Source: Lucinisca nassula (lineage: Eukaryota > Mollusca > Bivalvia > Lucinida > Lucinidae). Taken from it: a stretch of 64,000 nucleotides of DNA. Under the pieces are notes generated by a model. It saw nothing but the letters and a program-made list of their open reading frames with translations. It made no database searches and was not told where the DNA came from. A program made the position numbers and the translations under genes. The DNA lies in NCBI GenBank assembly GCA_963580285.1, contig OY757020.1, positions 103,109,497 through 103,173,496 on the forward strand, written 5' to 3'. Below, one piece after another: positions 1 to 11,785 of the stretch (position 1 is the first letter of the stretch; each line of letters opens with the position of its first letter).

Positions 1-1144
1 GTGACCAGGTGAGCTTTTGGGATCACTTTTTGTCCGTCGTCCGTTGTGCGTGCATCCGTGCGTGCGTCCGTAAACTTTTTCTTCAAACAACATCTCCTCC
101 TAAACCACTGATCGGATTTTGACCAAACTTCACAGGAATGATCCTTAGGTGGTCCCTTTTCAAAGTTGTTCAAATGGTTCCGGTCTGTTGCACATCTAGG
201 TCACAGGAGCTAAAAATAAACTTTTTTTACTGAAAATCTTTAAAAATCTTCTCCTCTGAAACCGCAAGGCCCAGGTCTTTGATATTTGGTATGAAGCTTC
301 ATCAAGTGGACCTCTACCAAGATTGTTCAAATTATAGCCCTGGGGCCAAAAATGCCCCCGCCCTGGGGGCCTTTGGTTTTACCTAGACTTATATAGGGAA
401 AATATTTAAAAATCTTCTTCTCTGAAACCGCAAGGCCCAGTTCTTTGATATTTGGTGTGAAGCTTCATCTAGTGGACTTCTATCAAGATTGTACAAATTA
501 TGGGCCCTTTGGTTTTACATTGGCTTATACAGGGAAAATCTTTAAAAATCTTCTTCTCCAAAACCTGATGGCCCAGTTCTTTGAATTTAGTGTGTAGCTT
601 CATCTAGTGGACTTCTACCAAGATTGTTCAAATCATAGCCCTTGGGTCGAAAATGCCCCGGCCCTGGGGCCCTTCGTTTTTACATTGACTTATATAAGGA
701 AATTTAAAAAAAAAATTCTACTCTGAAACTGCAAGGCCCAGGTCTTTGATATTTGGTGTGAAGCTTCATCTAAATTGTTCAAATTATAGCCCTAGGAAAT
801 AGACGTCAAGGCAATGAAAACCTTTGAAAATCTTCTTGTCTGAAAGCAGAAGGCCAAGGTCTTTGATATTTGGTATGAAGCTTTGTCTTGTGGATTTCTA
901 CCAAGATGGTAAAAATGGCCCGCCCCGGGGACCCCAAGGTTTATATAGACTTATTTAAGAAAAACGTTTAAAAATCTTGTCTGAAACCAGGAGTCTCCAT
1001 TTTTTGTTATTTGGTATGAAGCTTCACCTTTTAGACCACTACCAAGATTAATCATATTATATCCCAGGGCCAATAATGGCTCTCCCAGGGGCCCACTTGA
1101 TACCCTATGGATCAGGTGAGCGATCCAGGGCCATAATGGCCCTC
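1..1144 (+). repeat. Composite tandem-repeat element, family G (left-truncated)
   Basis: Starts inside a head reading 'gtgagcttttgggatcac' and '(gtcc)gtccgtgcgt', continues with about six diverged ~130-170 bp units (marker 'gaagcttcatctagtgga'), and ends in 'aggtgagcgatccagggcc...ggccctcttgtt'. The same head, units and tail recur at 6379-9302. Non-coding; such elements are familiar in bivalve genomes, but I cannot name a curated family from sequence alone. Confidence 0.75.
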
Positions 1145-1150
1145 TTGTTG

Positions 1151-1362
1151 ATGAGAATCCATGAAATTTTCTTATTTATTCTGCAAACATAGGTTATGGG
1201 TGCTCGTTAGAACCGCCTCATTGAGGCGGTTCTAATGAGTACCCACAGCCTATGTCTTGGAGCAGAAATAAGAAAAATAATGTATACCCCCTTAAACCCC
1301 AGTTTTCTATTTTTAAAGCAGGGTTAAGTGGGGTGTTCATTTCACGGACGTGTTCATGTGAT
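1151..1362 (+). mobile_element. Hairpin MITE, family H
   Basis: The centre is a near-perfect hairpin with arms 'ggttctaacgagtaccca' and its complement around 'gaaccgcctcattgaggcgg'. It is flanked by 'cttatttctgc', 'taaaccccagttt' and a right end like 'cgtgttttcgtgatg', all shared with the fuller copies at 18900-19180 and 46845-47121. No coding capacity. Confidence 0.65.
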
Positions 1363-1493
1363 GTTAGTCTTGAACCAGTCTTAGAAGAACCTGATCAGCA
1401 GTTGTGGTCACAAAACATGACCGGAACATAACTAATACTGTGATGGAAACTGACACTGATACTGTGAAATTGATATCGATACGGTGATAAGCA

Positions 1494-1796
1494 TGGCCCC
1501 GCCCATAGGGGCTTGAAGAAATATATGGGCTGCATGATGCTTTCACGCAGAGCTGAGTCCGGTCCGCACACTAGTACTGGTAAACCACTTAGTGGATCTA
1601 AGCCTGTCCAGGAACCGCGATGTGAGGCGGACCGTCCATGCTAATAAACCCTATTGGTTTCATTGGGCGACAGGGCTTGAGATGTAATTTCATCTCAATG
1701 TCGGGTAAAAGTCCCACAAAATTGGAAGCAACGTCTCCAAAATGACCTATACAGTGTTGACGGGGATGTTAAACCTCAAATCAAACAAACAAACAA
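1494..1796 (+). mobile_element. SINE-like retroposon, family A (full length)
   Basis: Runs from 'tggccccgcccataggggc' to the 'caaatcaaacaaacaaac' tail. It is flanked by a perfect 13-bp TSD, 'acggtgataagca' (1481-1493 and 1797-1809). Family landmarks are 'ctgcatgatgctt', 'gtactggtaaaccactta', 'gagatg..atttcatctca', 'ggaagcaacgtctccaaaa' and 'gttgacggggatgttaaac'. The 5' head is not recognisably tRNA-like. About 25 full or partial copies occur in the window. Confidence 0.85.
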
Positions 1797-1959
1797 ACGG
1801 TGATAAGCAATACAGTTGCTGATGATATGTATTATTGAACATGCCGATCTCAGGTGGTTCAGTGTCAAGCCCTAAAATGATAAAAATGAACTTTGTGTCA
1901 TACATTATTTTTTTCATAAAAATCTAGACATTTTTAGTGAGCCTTGTATCAATGGCTGA

Positions 1960-2023
1960 CAGTGTAGACACTGATCAGACTGCTCAGAGGAGCAGTCTAA
2001 TCTGAGTCTACGCTGTTTGTTCA
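1960..2023. repeat. TGATCA palindrome, family P
   Basis: Imperfect inverted repeat around 'tgatcagactgctcagagg' with outer arms 'agtgtagac' and 'gtctacgct'. This 60-70 bp palindrome type ('aaacagtgtaga..tgatcaga...') recurs more than a dozen times here, often inside family B MITEs. Confidence 0.55.
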
Positions 2024-2134
2024 GGTTAATTCTTATGAGCCTGTCAAATCTGTTTTCTGAATACTTTGGGTAAATACGATTGTACTTATCATTCTAATAT
2101 CACACTGTTTGTGCTCTATATCATATTGAGATCA

Positions 2135-2386
2135 GGGCCAGTTGTTCCAAACTAACAGTGTTGTTAGTTAACATATCGTTAGTTACTTGGATAATTTAGC
2201 ATGGCAAAACATGTTAATATTTTTTTGCTGAAAAAATGTGAGTAGCTTTTGCATTGCAAATGCAAAAGCTACTCACATTTTTCCAGCAAAAATACTAGAG
2301 TAATTGAAATTGAACTTGCTAGAACAGTTAACAATTTGACCACTAATGATCTTGTTACCCTGACGATGCTTTGAACAACTGGACCC
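2135..2386 (+). mobile_element. Hairpin MITE, family O
   Basis: Terminal inverted repeats (TIRs) are 'gggccagttgttc' and 'gaacaactggaccc'. The interior contains the arm pair 'aaaatgtgagtagctttt' and 'aaaagctactcacattttt' around 'gcattgcaaatgc'. Related copies lie at 28957-29174, 30401-30631, 52909-53453 and 61130-61487. Confidence 0.75.
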
Positions 2387-2501
2387 GGGTTTTGAATTTG
2401 TTGGTTTTCTTGTCCGATTTCTGCACTTTTTGTTTTTTTGCTAACATACTGAATGAAATAAAGTGTGTACAACCATGGAATTTGTATTTCGTTTTTTATC
2501 C

Positions 2502-2523
2502 AACCCCCCCCCCCCCCCCCCCC
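2502..2523. repeat. Poly-C tract
   Basis: Homopolymer run of about 20 C. Its length is likely to vary between reads or assemblies. Confidence 0.8.
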
Positions 2524-2711
2524 ACATGGTTACTAATTACTTTCATATCCTCAAATCATTTGTGCATGAAAATTGTCCCCCCTGATAAAATTTATGAGCA
2601 GCACAAGACCTCTGTTGGTCTGAGCCGGAAAATCACCTAATCAGCTGCTCAATTCAGTTGGACATGGAAACAGTTTTATCGGTTACCCCTTATATTAAAT
2701 GCATTGTAAGA

Positions 2712-2765
2712 CATTGACCTGATAAAGATATGCTATCTCAGGACAAGTGAGCTTTATCAGGTCAA
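2712..2765. repeat. Short hairpin
   Basis: Arms 'ttgacctgataaag' and 'ctttatcaggtcaa' are perfect complements separated by about 26 bases. A small palindromic repeat or MITE remnant. Confidence 0.55.
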
Positions 2766-2841
2766 CATGACATTGCACTTCTATGAACTGGTCTACTAGA
2801 AAAATTGGCAAAACTGTAAGAATGTACAAGAAGATTAACTG

Positions 2842-3009
2842 ATAAATAGAATACCAGATTCATGGCATTTGATATCAAGTTTATCAGGCTCGGCTTCGAG
2901 AGCGCATGTAGAATTGCCTGGCAAGCATTTGCGATTCCACATGCGTTCTTGCAGCCTTGCCTGATAAACTTGATATCAAATGATACGAACCTGGTATTCT
3001 CTATTTATT
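2842..3009. mobile_element. Long palindromic MITE
   Basis: Nearly the whole 168 bp folds back. Outer arms 'aatagaataccag' / 'ctggtattctctatt' are followed by inner arms 'tttgatatcaagtttatc' / 'gataaacttgatatcaaa', then 'gcatgtagaattgcc' / 'gcgattccacatgc'. No coding capacity. Confidence 0.65.
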
Positions 3010-3517
3010 AGTGACAAGACATTGTTTTGACAGGTATACAGAAGTTGTCTGCATATCTGATTTTGTAAAACACTCGGTATGGTGACTTCTTTAGGTTAAC
3101 TTGAAATGCAACACACACACACATGCAAAATAGTCTGTGTGTTTAGGGGGGTTGGGGGCTGATGTTATTTTCGTTTAGATCCATAGGCCTCCTAGCACAA
3201 CCTTTTATAAACTGATATTTTGTGTCAAGACTATAAAACCATAATTTTGTACATAAAACTTTTTAAAAGCCTGTATTTTCATGAAAAAAAAAATATATAT
3301 ATATATATTTTTTTTTCTTTTAAAACCTTTTCGCAACTCAATCCATACTTCAAAATGCCTACTATTTTTTACTTTTTATTCCTCCCCCCTGTTGCACACC
3401 CCACTCATGTAAAAAATCCACACACTAAATTTGGTTGGATTCCGATTAATTATTTAGGAGGAGATAGCATGACGGACGGAGGCGAATATAATACCCTCTC
3501 CGCTAAAGGGTGGGGAT

Positions 3518-3601
3518 AATAATGTACACTCCTGTAAACCACAGTTTTGCCATAGAAAAGTGGGTTTAAGGGTTTCAAAATTATATAGGTGTATTTTCGT
3601 G
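3518..3601 (+). mobile_element. Family H right-end fragment
   Basis: Carries only the right end of family H: 'cctgtaaaccacagtttt', 'gtgggtttaaggg', 'ttatataggtgtattttcgtg'. The hairpin centre is missing. Confidence 0.5.
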
Positions 3602-3743
3602 TTGGGGTAAACTGACTGGCTCTATATGAACTAATGATATCTACTGGGCATTTAACTCTAAACCAGGCTGTATTCAAAGTCACGTATCCTACCCGTTGGT
3701 ATGGTGACATAATGCTTTACTTATATCTCAACTTAGGTACATA

Positions 3744-3949
3744 TGGCATGGGCCTACGTGGCCTAGTGGATAGAGAGCTGACCTTGAACCTGTCTCGGGT
3801 AATATTTGAGAAGTTCTGCAACAGAAGGTCAGGTGGTTTTTCTCCGGGTACTCCGTTTTTCGCCCACCTCTGATTAACAATCGTCTCAACAGAATTGAAA
3901 TAGTCTTCAAAGAGCCGTAGAACAAAAAAAAAAAAAACAAAAAAAAACG
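3744..3949 (+). mobile_element. tRNA-derived SINE, family F1
   Basis: A 206-bp insertion between perfect 12-bp TSDs 'cttaggtacata' (3732-3743 and 3950-3961). The head 'gtggcctagtggatagaga' resembles a Pol III A box. The body contains 'ccgggtactccg' and 'cgtctcaacagaattgaaa', and the tail is A-rich. The copy at 32371-32608 is the same family in antisense, with a clearer tRNA-like head and B box. Confidence 0.8.
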
Positions 3950-3961
3950 CTTAGGTACATA

Positions 3962-6120
3962 ATACATAATATATCTATATATATAATACAGATGGGATGA
4001 ATGCAGGAGTTAACGTCTACTGTTTTTCAAAGGGGGAGTTCCAGACTATAGTAAATTTCCATAGGGTTCTGCCCACGCACAGATTTCCATGATATTGTGC
4101 ATAATTAATGCCTGGTAAATGATTGTCCATTACCTAGCTATTTCACTCTCATATCTGTTTTCATTATAAATCTACAATGTTTTGTTTATTTCCACTTACG
4201 AAAATAAGGGTACCCTCAAACAAGTGTATATATACATAACCGCTTCTTATGTTTTGGAGTTATTTTGTTCTCAGGCATCTTTGTAGTCATTTGTGATTAT
4301 TATTTTATCACATTTGCTATTGTTCAGTTGAAGTTCCATAGACCATGATCAATTTCATATGGAGCAGACCCCAGATTTAACAAGCATAAAATCTTTTTGG
4401 AGTATGTTTGACTTTTTATTTCACATTGTTGCAGTTCTTGTCACCCCATCATTTTGATATGAAAATTGCCCATGTATATGTAGAATATTTTGTCAAACTT
4501 TCTTGAAAATCTGAGACCGGTAACATAATGCACTTAAACATTGAATAGTAGTGGACAGATTTTTTTTCTTTCAACCCATTTGTAGATATGGTATACCCTG
4601 GGGAACACCAAAAACACAATTCATTTTTAGCGCTCATTAACAATTAAATCAGATTTTATTGAAAATATATTTCATTTCTTAACAGCGTTTTTTGCATTTT
4701 ATGTAATCCTAAAGCCTGCTGATTGTTAAAATGGCAAGTAAAATGGATGGTTCTATTGCTTGACTCTCTGAATTGATGCAGTCTACTTAAAAAGTTTGAA
4801 AAGTCTGATTGTCATACCTGAATGGCATAGCTTGCTTGAATGGCCAAGAGTAATGATGTTTTTATTATGGTTGAGCCAGGTATGTCTTAATACCACAGAC
4901 AATATTTTCTCATCTTTTTAGTCTCTGTATACACAGATTACCGTAGACAAAATGGAAACACAATTGTGTTGGCTCTTTTGTCACTCTAACAATGTCCCCC
5001 GAAAAATCTGGACTAAAGCACAAACGAAAAGTCGCCTGCTGTGCAAATCAGTGTCGGAAAGTTATATTCTTAAATATGATCTATTTATATTCTTAAATAT
5101 GATCCAGAAAGCAACAAGTTATTTTTTAGTAACATGAATTAGTATTATAGAGAAGACCAATCAGTTCAGCTTTCGAACTATTTCAGATGAAGAAAAGAGC
5201 AAACGGTATATTTGCTATCAGTATTATGGAAAAAAATAAAGCCAACTGCAGATTTTGGTTCAGAAATATGCTAATAGTACAAACAAAAACTGATTTACGC
5301 CATTTGCAAAAACAGATGAATACAGAGCTAGAAAACTTAACACAGATGACAAATACTGCATACAGATGACTGAAAATGCGAATGGTATTACAACATCTAA
5401 ATATAATATCAGCTTTTAAATGCATTAGTTACTGCAACTTGCCTTCCATCTATTTCATTTAGGGAAGTGTATACCAAATGTCAATTTTACAACTAGTTAC
5501 AGTTTGATTAGCTCTGCATTTATTTTGAAGACTAAGACATTGTGGCTTACACTTTTGCAGATGTTATAATGAACCTAGAAACAATACAGAAAATAGTATT
5601 CATGACCTCACAAAACCTTTGGTGGGGGAGCGGAGTGTGAGTCTCTTTGACCAAGTGATGTAAGAAAAAATTACCAACACATGGACCGATCAATCATTAG
5701 AACAAATGGAAAAATCAGTCTGTCCCTTCACAGTTAGCAATTTATTGGCTTCTGTTTTATTTTAAAGAAGCGAATGACAACAGCATACATAATTAAAGAA
5801 AAAAAAATAGAACTATGCAAGTAATTTATTAAGCAGATTCAATACGTCATTACTGACATCAAGTGTCTTTTTATTGCGTGGTTTAAAATGTACAGAAAGA
5901 CTAAATAAAACAGGGTAAAAAGATCCACCTTGCCTTATTCCTATTCTGCCATAATGTAAATTTTTCAGGCTTGTCATTTTTGCAAAACTGTCAAAACTAA
6001 CATTCATCATGAACGCATTTTATTTTTTCTCTTTCAAATGTTTGGACTGAACTGGTATACTTTGCTAATGTATGTTCTCATTTACTTTTGAAAAGTCAAA
6101 CTAAAACCCATGACTATAAA
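3962..6120. other. Apparently unique AT-rich stretch
   Basis: I see no dispersed repeat family, convincing ORF or RNA gene. Open frames are under about 80 codons with no recognisable domain. It is probably ordinary intergenic or intronic DNA. Confidence 0.5.
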
Positions 6121-6128
6121 CTCTGTGT

Positions 6129-6159
<31 letters not shown>

Positions 6160-6162
6160 GGT
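6121..6162. repeat. (TG)n followed by poly-G
   Basis: Dinucleotide run 'tgtgtgtgtgtgtgtgtg' passes directly into about 18 G. Low complexity. Confidence 0.85.
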
Positions 6163-6378
6163 GCCGGGTGGTGTGGGGAGGTGGGAGAGAGTTTTTATTA
6201 CATAAATGCCTATGCTAAGCTTTGTATGATAACGTGGCACCAAATGGTCATTAAAAACACAATAAAAATACACTTTAAGGAAATCTTGTCCCCTTATATT
6301 GCAACTGATTTTAGCACAAAAATAGACCTGAACCCATATCTAGCAACCAAAAACAATGTTACCGGTTTCTGACTTTTT

Positions 6379-9302
6379 AGCTCACCTGACCGAAGGTCAT
6401 GGTGAGCTTTTGTGACAGTAAGATGTCCGGCGTCGTCGTGCGTCGTCCGTCGTCCGTCGTCCGTGCGTAAACTTTTTCTTGTGAACACACTAGAGGCCAC
6501 AGTTTTGGTCCAATTATCATCAAACTTGCTCAGAATGATAATCATGACAATATCTCGGTCAAGTTCGAATTTGGGTCATGTCGGGTAAAAAAGTAGGTCA
6601 GTAGGTCAAATCATAGAAAAACCTTGTGAACACTCGAGAGGCCACAATTTTGGTCCAATCATCATCAAACTTGCTCAGAATGATCATTGTGACAATATTT
6701 TAGTGAAGTTTGAATATGGATCATGTCGGCTTAAAAAGTAGGTCAGCGGGTCAAATCATAGAAAAACCTTGTGAACACCCTAGAGGCCACAATTTTGGTC
6801 CAATCATAATCAAACTTGCTCAGAATGATCATCATGACAATATCTTGGTCAAGTTCGAATATGGGTCATGTCCGGTCAAAAAGTAGGTCAGTAGGTCAAA
6901 TCATAGAAAAACCTTGTGAACACTCTGAAGGCCACTGTTTTGGTCCAATTATCATGAAACTTGCTCAGAATGACCATTGTGACAATATTTCAGTCCAGTT
7001 CGAATATGGGTCATATCGGGTTAAAAAGTAGGTCATCGGGTCAAATCATATAAAAACCTTGTGAACACCCTAGGGGCCACAATTTTGGTCCAATCTTAAT
7101 CAAACTTGCTCAGAATGATCATCATGACAATATCTCGGTCAAGTTTGAATATGGGTCAAATGGTTCCGGTCCGTTGCACATCTAGGTCACAGGAGCCAAA
7201 AACAGATTTTTTTCACCAAAAACTTAAAAAATCTTCTTCTCTGAAACCACAAGGCCCAGGTCTTTGTTATTTGGTATGAAGCTTCATCTAGTGGACCCCT
7301 ACCAAGATTGTTCAAATTATAGTGCTGGGGCCAAAAATGCCCCCGCACGGGGGCCCTTTGGTTTTACATAGGCTTATATAGGGAAAATCTTTAAAAATCT
7401 TCTTCTCTGAAACCACAAGGCCCAGGACTTTGATATTTGGTATGAAGCTTCATCTAGTGGACCCCTACCAAGATTGTTCAAATTTGAGTGCTGGGACGAA
7501 AAATGCCCCCGCCACGGGGCCCTTTGGTTTTACATTGGCTTATATAGGGAAAATCTTTAAAAATCTTCTTCTCTGAAACCACAAGGCCCAGGTCTTTGAT
7601 ATTTGGTATGAAGCTTCATCTAGTGGACCCCTACCAAGATTGTTCAAATTATAGTGCTGGGGCCAAAAATGCCCCCGCCCCAGGGCCCTTTGGTTTTACA
7701 TAGGCTTATATAGGGAAAATCTTCAAAAATCTTCTACTCTGAAACCACAAGGCCCAGGACTTTGATATTTGGTATGAAGCTTCATCTAGTGGACCACTAC
7801 CAAGATTGTTCAAATTATAGTGCTGGGACAAAAAATGCCCCCGCCACGGGGCCCTTTGGTTTTACATTGGCTTATATAGGGAAAATCTTTAAAAATCTTC
7901 TTCTCTGAAACCACAAGGCCCAGGTCTTTGATATTTGGTATGAAGCTTCATCTAGTTGACCCCTACCAAGATTGTTCAAATTACAGTGCTGGGGCCAAAA
8001 ATGCCCCCGCCACGGGGCCCTTTGGTTTTACATAGGCTTATATAGGGAAAATCTTAAAAAATCTTCTTCTCTGAAACCACAAGGCCCAGGTCTTTGATAT
8101 TTGGTATGAAGCTTCATCTAGTGGACCCCTACCAAGATTGTTCAAATTTTAGTGCTGGGACAAAAAATGCCCCCGCCACGGGGCCCTTTGGTTTTACATG
8201 GGCTTATATAGGGAAAATCTTTAAAAATTTTCTTTTCTGAAACCACAAGGCCCAGGACTTTGATATTTGGTATGAAGCTTCATCTAGTGGACCCCTACCA
8301 AGATTGTTCAAATTTTAGTGCTGGGACAAAAATGCCCCCGCCACGGGGCCCTTTGCTTTTACATTGGCTTATATAGGGAAAATTTTTAAAAATCTTCTTC
8401 TCTGAAACCACAAGGCCCAGGTCTTATATATTTGGTATGAAGCTTCATCTAGTGGACCCCTACCAAGATTGTTCAAATTATAGTGCTGGGGCCAAAAATG
8501 CCCCCGCCACGGGGCCCTTTGGTTTTACATAGGCTTATATAGGGAAAATCTTTAAAAATTTTCTTCTCTAAAACCACAAGGCCCAGGACTTTGATATTTG
8601 GTATGAAGCTTCATCTAGTGGACCCCTACCAAGATTGTTCCAATTTTAGTGCTGGGGCCAAAAATGCCCCTGCCCCGGGGCCCTTTGGTTTTACATAGGC
8701 TTATATAGGGAAAATCTTTAAAAATCTTCTTCTCTGAAACCACAAGGCCCAGGACTTTGATATTTGGTATGAAGCTTCGTCTAGTGGACCCCTACCAAGA
8801 TTGTTCAAATTATAGTGCTGGGACAAAAAATCCCCCCCTGCCACGGGGCCCTTTGGTTTTACATAGGCTTATATAGGGAAAATCTTTAAAAATCTTCTTC
8901 TCTGAAACCACAAGGCCCAGAACTTTGATATTTGGTATGAAGCTTCATCTAGTGGACCCCTACCAAGATTGTTCAAACTATAGTGCTGGGGCAAAAAATG
9001 CCCCTGTCCCGGGGCCCTTTGATTTTACATAGGCTTATATAGGCAAAATCTTTAAAAATCTTCTTCTCTGAAACCGCTAGGCCCAGGTCTTTGATATTTG
9101 ATGTGTAGCTTCATCTAGTGGACCTTTGACAAGATTGTTCAAATTTTAGCCTTTGTTGATGTTTGGTATGAAGCTTCACCTTTAAGACCTCCCTCAACAT
9201 TATGTACATTAAAGCCCTGGGGCCAATAATGGCCCTCTCTGGGGCCCACTTGTTACACTATGGATCAGGTGAGCGATCCAGGGCCATCATGGCCCTCTTG
9301 TC
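6379..9302 (+). repeat. Complete composite tandem-repeat element, family G
   Basis: Head 6379-6470 has the inverted pair 'agctcacctgaccgaagg' / 'ggtcatggtgagct' and '(gtc)gtccgtcgtccgtc'. Next come about five ~145-bp units with marker 'cttgtgaacac..tagaggcc' (to ~7155). Then about eleven ~166-bp units (~7190-9060) with markers 'gaaaccacaaggcccagg', 'gaagcttcatctagtgga' and 'aaaaatgcccccgccacgg'. The tail ends 'gatcaggtgagcgatccagg...ggccctcttgt'. The terminal 'ggtgagc' words of head and tail are related. The ~166-bp units are very alike, implying recent homogenisation. Non-coding. Confidence 0.85.
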
Positions 9303-9892
9303 TGAAATTTGTTTGCTGTATAGAGGATATATGTGGCCTATTTTATATGTAATATCTTGGGGTGACAAGATCAGTAACACATCTAACACTTATGATGAAA
9401 ATCTCATTGTTTATAAATTTTCAAGAAAAGTAGAAGAAATTTTGAAAATAAATTTATCAGAAAAATTAAAAGACATAGACACATTTACATTTTTTGTGTT
9501 AGATTAATCCTTATAAGAGTTCTGTTGCCAATCAAAGCAACAAAATTTGAAAATAATCATACCTATTGATTTAAGACTGAAAAGTTCACAGGTGTGTATG
9601 GCCTCTACAGGGGACTACCCCAGGAGGCTCTCCTGAGACCTATAGTAATTTATCAAATGAAACAAATTTATATATATAGTTGATAGTCCTCAAGTAAACA
9701 ACAATTGAAGTTTCAAGAAAATCGGTGCGTGGGCAGATTTGGAACTCCCCCTTTTAACCCATATCATATGGGAACTTATGACAATGGAATCTCCTACATA
9801 TTAAGTTCGGAGTGGTCCAGTTCCATTTATAAGGGTGCCAGTTTTGTTTTGTTAGCGGTGAGTTTTGCAAAAACGTATGTACTGTCAGCCCG
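9303..9892. other. No recognised feature
   Basis: AT-rich sequence without family repeats. The open frame crossing 9202-9507 starts inside the family G tail and is not credible as a gene. Confidence 0.5.
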
Positions 9893-9963
9893 CGCGAAAC
9901 AGTGCCGACCCTTATCAGAAGCCGCATTTTGCAGCGTCTGATCTGGGTCTACACTGTTTGCCA
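9893..9963. repeat. Palindrome, family P (degenerate)
   Basis: Left arm 'cagtgccgacccttatcaga' and right arm 'tctgatctgggtctacactg' around 'agccgcattttgcagcg'. Same family as 21167-21236. Confidence 0.5.
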
Positions 9964-9994
9964 GTGTCCACAAAAGTGCTGCTGGGCATAATTG

Positions 9995-10275
9995 GGTTTG
10001 TTTGTTTGAATCGAAGTTTTACGTCCCCGTCAACACTGTTAAGGTCATTTTGGAGACGCTTCAAACTTTGTGGAACTTTTACCCGACATGAAATAATAAC
10101 TCAATTCCTGCCGCCCAAACAAACCAAAAGGGTTAATATGTAGGGACGGTCCGACTCGCACCATTTTGCCTGGGCAAGCTCAGACCTCTAAGCAATTTAC
10201 CAGTACTCAAGTGCTGTCGGTTTCAGCTCTGCGTCGAAGCATCCTGCAGCCCAGTCTATTCTTCCAAGCCCCGAT
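9995..10275 (-). mobile_element. SINE family A, antisense
   Basis: Reads 'tttacgtccccgtcaacac', 'ttaccagtactc', 'cagctctgcgtcgaagc', 'ccaagccccgatg' on the + strand, the reverse of family A. Diverged in the middle. Followed by a (GT)n/(G)n tract at about 10276-10300. Confidence 0.75.
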
Positions 10276-10339
10276 GTACGTGTGTGTGTGTGTGGGGGGG
10301 GGGACATATTTGGGTTAATGGAATGGGTCAAGTTGGAAA

Positions 10340-10435
10340 GGTCAGTTATTGTCTGTGCTGGCTTATCCAGTACAGTGCACCAGAAACTGACAATGCCAAA
10401 AGGGAGATAATGACCATAGAAAGAACACATTCCCT
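10340..10435 (-). mobile_element. SINE core fragment related to family F3
   Basis: Contains 'ggcttatccagtacagtg', 'cagaaactgacaa' and 'gggagataatga', matching the internal part of the F3 element at 28085-28369. It abuts the RTE-type LINE remnant. Confidence 0.4.
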
Positions 10436-11082
10436 GTGACAAACTGAGTCAAGCAAGGTTGTGTGCGAGCCCCAACACTGATCAGCATGCTGTCCTCTGC
10501 CATGCTCACAGATGCTTTCCAGGATGGTGACAATGGCATACCTATTACTAATTTAGGTATCGCTTTGATGGGAAGCTTTTCAATCTCAGAAGGTTGCAAG
10601 CCAAAACCAAGGTGCAAACAAAGGTGCTAGACGAGTTTCTCTTTGCTGATAACATGGCAAAAGGTGTTCCTACAGAAGAGAAGATGCAAAAGGGTATAGT
10701 TCAAGTATTCCACTCCTATGATAGCTATGATCTCACAATCAGCACAAAAAGACAGGTAGTCTATCAGCCAGCACCTGACAAGCCTTACAAAAGGCCGACC
10801 TTCAGAGTGAAAGGTCAAAGATTGCAAGTGATCGACAAGTTCACCTACCTTGGGGGCACACTATTAAGAGCCGTGCACACTGATGATGAAGTCAATGCCA
10901 GAACTGCCAAAGCTAGAGCAGCATTTAGCCGACTATGTGTTAATGTCTGGGACCGAAGTGGAATCAGATTTGACACAAAACTGAAAGCCTACAGAGCTGT
11001 GGTGCTGTCAACACTATTGTATGCATGTGAAACATGGACAGTTTACCAACGGCATGCCAAAAGCTTGAATCACTTCAGAATC
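10436..11082 (+). pseudogene. RTE-type LINE reverse transcriptase, C-terminal remnant (upstream half)
   Basis: Conceptual translation gives the RT block 'VKQGCVRAPTL' (10436 onward, with one in-frame stop). After a frameshift near 10550 it continues 'RYRFDGKLFN...RRLQAKTKVQTKV', then the catalytic box 'FLFADNMAK', 'FTYLGGTL' and the thumb/C-terminal block ending 'LYACETWTVYQRHAK'. This order is typical of RTE-like reverse transcriptases widespread in marine animals. The second catalytic Asp of the FADD box is Asn (FADN), so the copy is inactive beyond its stop and frameshift. There is no endonuclease upstream, so it is 5'-truncated. The frame is interrupted at about 11083 by the antisense LINE and resumes at about 12205. 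Clade assignment comes from motif style, not from a search. Confidence 0.8.
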
Positions 11083-11154
11083 AGATCAGAATCAGAATTG
11101 TTACTGGTGACACGTCAAATGACATTCATACACCAGGACCTGTGATGTGGGAAG

Positions 11155-11770
11155 TTAGTCCCTAGCTCTAACCAAAGAGGTAAATTTAGCTACACAATCA
11201 TAAGCACCTTCAGCTGTCGAAATAATCGAATCGGGAAGGGCATTCCAATCTCTAAAAATGGTTTTGGGGAAGAACGACTCTTTATAAATGTCAGTTCTTG
11301 CGCTAAGGGTCTGAAACGCCAACGAATGGTGATTTCTACAGTGTCTAGCTGGGGGAACAAGGTCATCTGTTGGAATGCTGGCAGCACCCTTTAGACATTT
11401 GTATAAAAGGATTAGCCTACTGTCTTTTCTCCTTTTCTTGAGAGACTCCCATTTTAATTTTCCAAGTATTCCAGTCATGCTCCCAGTTTCAAAGCAGTAA
11501 TTGCCTGTTACAAATCTAGCAGCTCTATTCTGAACTTTCTCAATTTCATCGTTAAGGACCACTCCACTGGGGTCCCAGGTACAACTACCATATTCCAAGA
11601 TTGGGCGAACAAGACCTTTATATGCTACCTCTTTTACATCCTGAGGGCACTGATGAAGATTTCGCCTCAGGTAACCAAGCGTTCTATTTGCCTTAGTACA
11701 CATGTTGCTAATATGAGTATTCCATCTCAAGTTGTGGGAGATTGTCCCTCCAAGGTATTTAATGGAGTCA
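11155..11770 (-). pseudogene. CR1/L2-like reverse transcriptase, thumb and C-terminus
   Basis: The longest open part codes about 191 residues: 'LRWNTHISNMCTKANRTLGY', 'VRPILEYGSCTWDPSGVVL', 'EKVQNRAARFVTGNY', and a C-terminal 'FFPKTIFRDWNALPDSI' ending in 'FTSLVRARD'. This is the conserved tail of CR1/L2/jockey-type reverse transcriptases, after the catalytic palm. The upstream palm lies in another frame, with a one-base shift near 11775-11785, so the protein cannot be made as one chain. Confidence 0.8.
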
Positions 11771-11785
11771 CATTCTCGAGGACCG

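Noticed and set aside
9202..9507. 101-codon open frame
   Set aside because: Begins in the family G tail and runs into AT-rich DNA. No domain, no splice context, no conservation signal visible.
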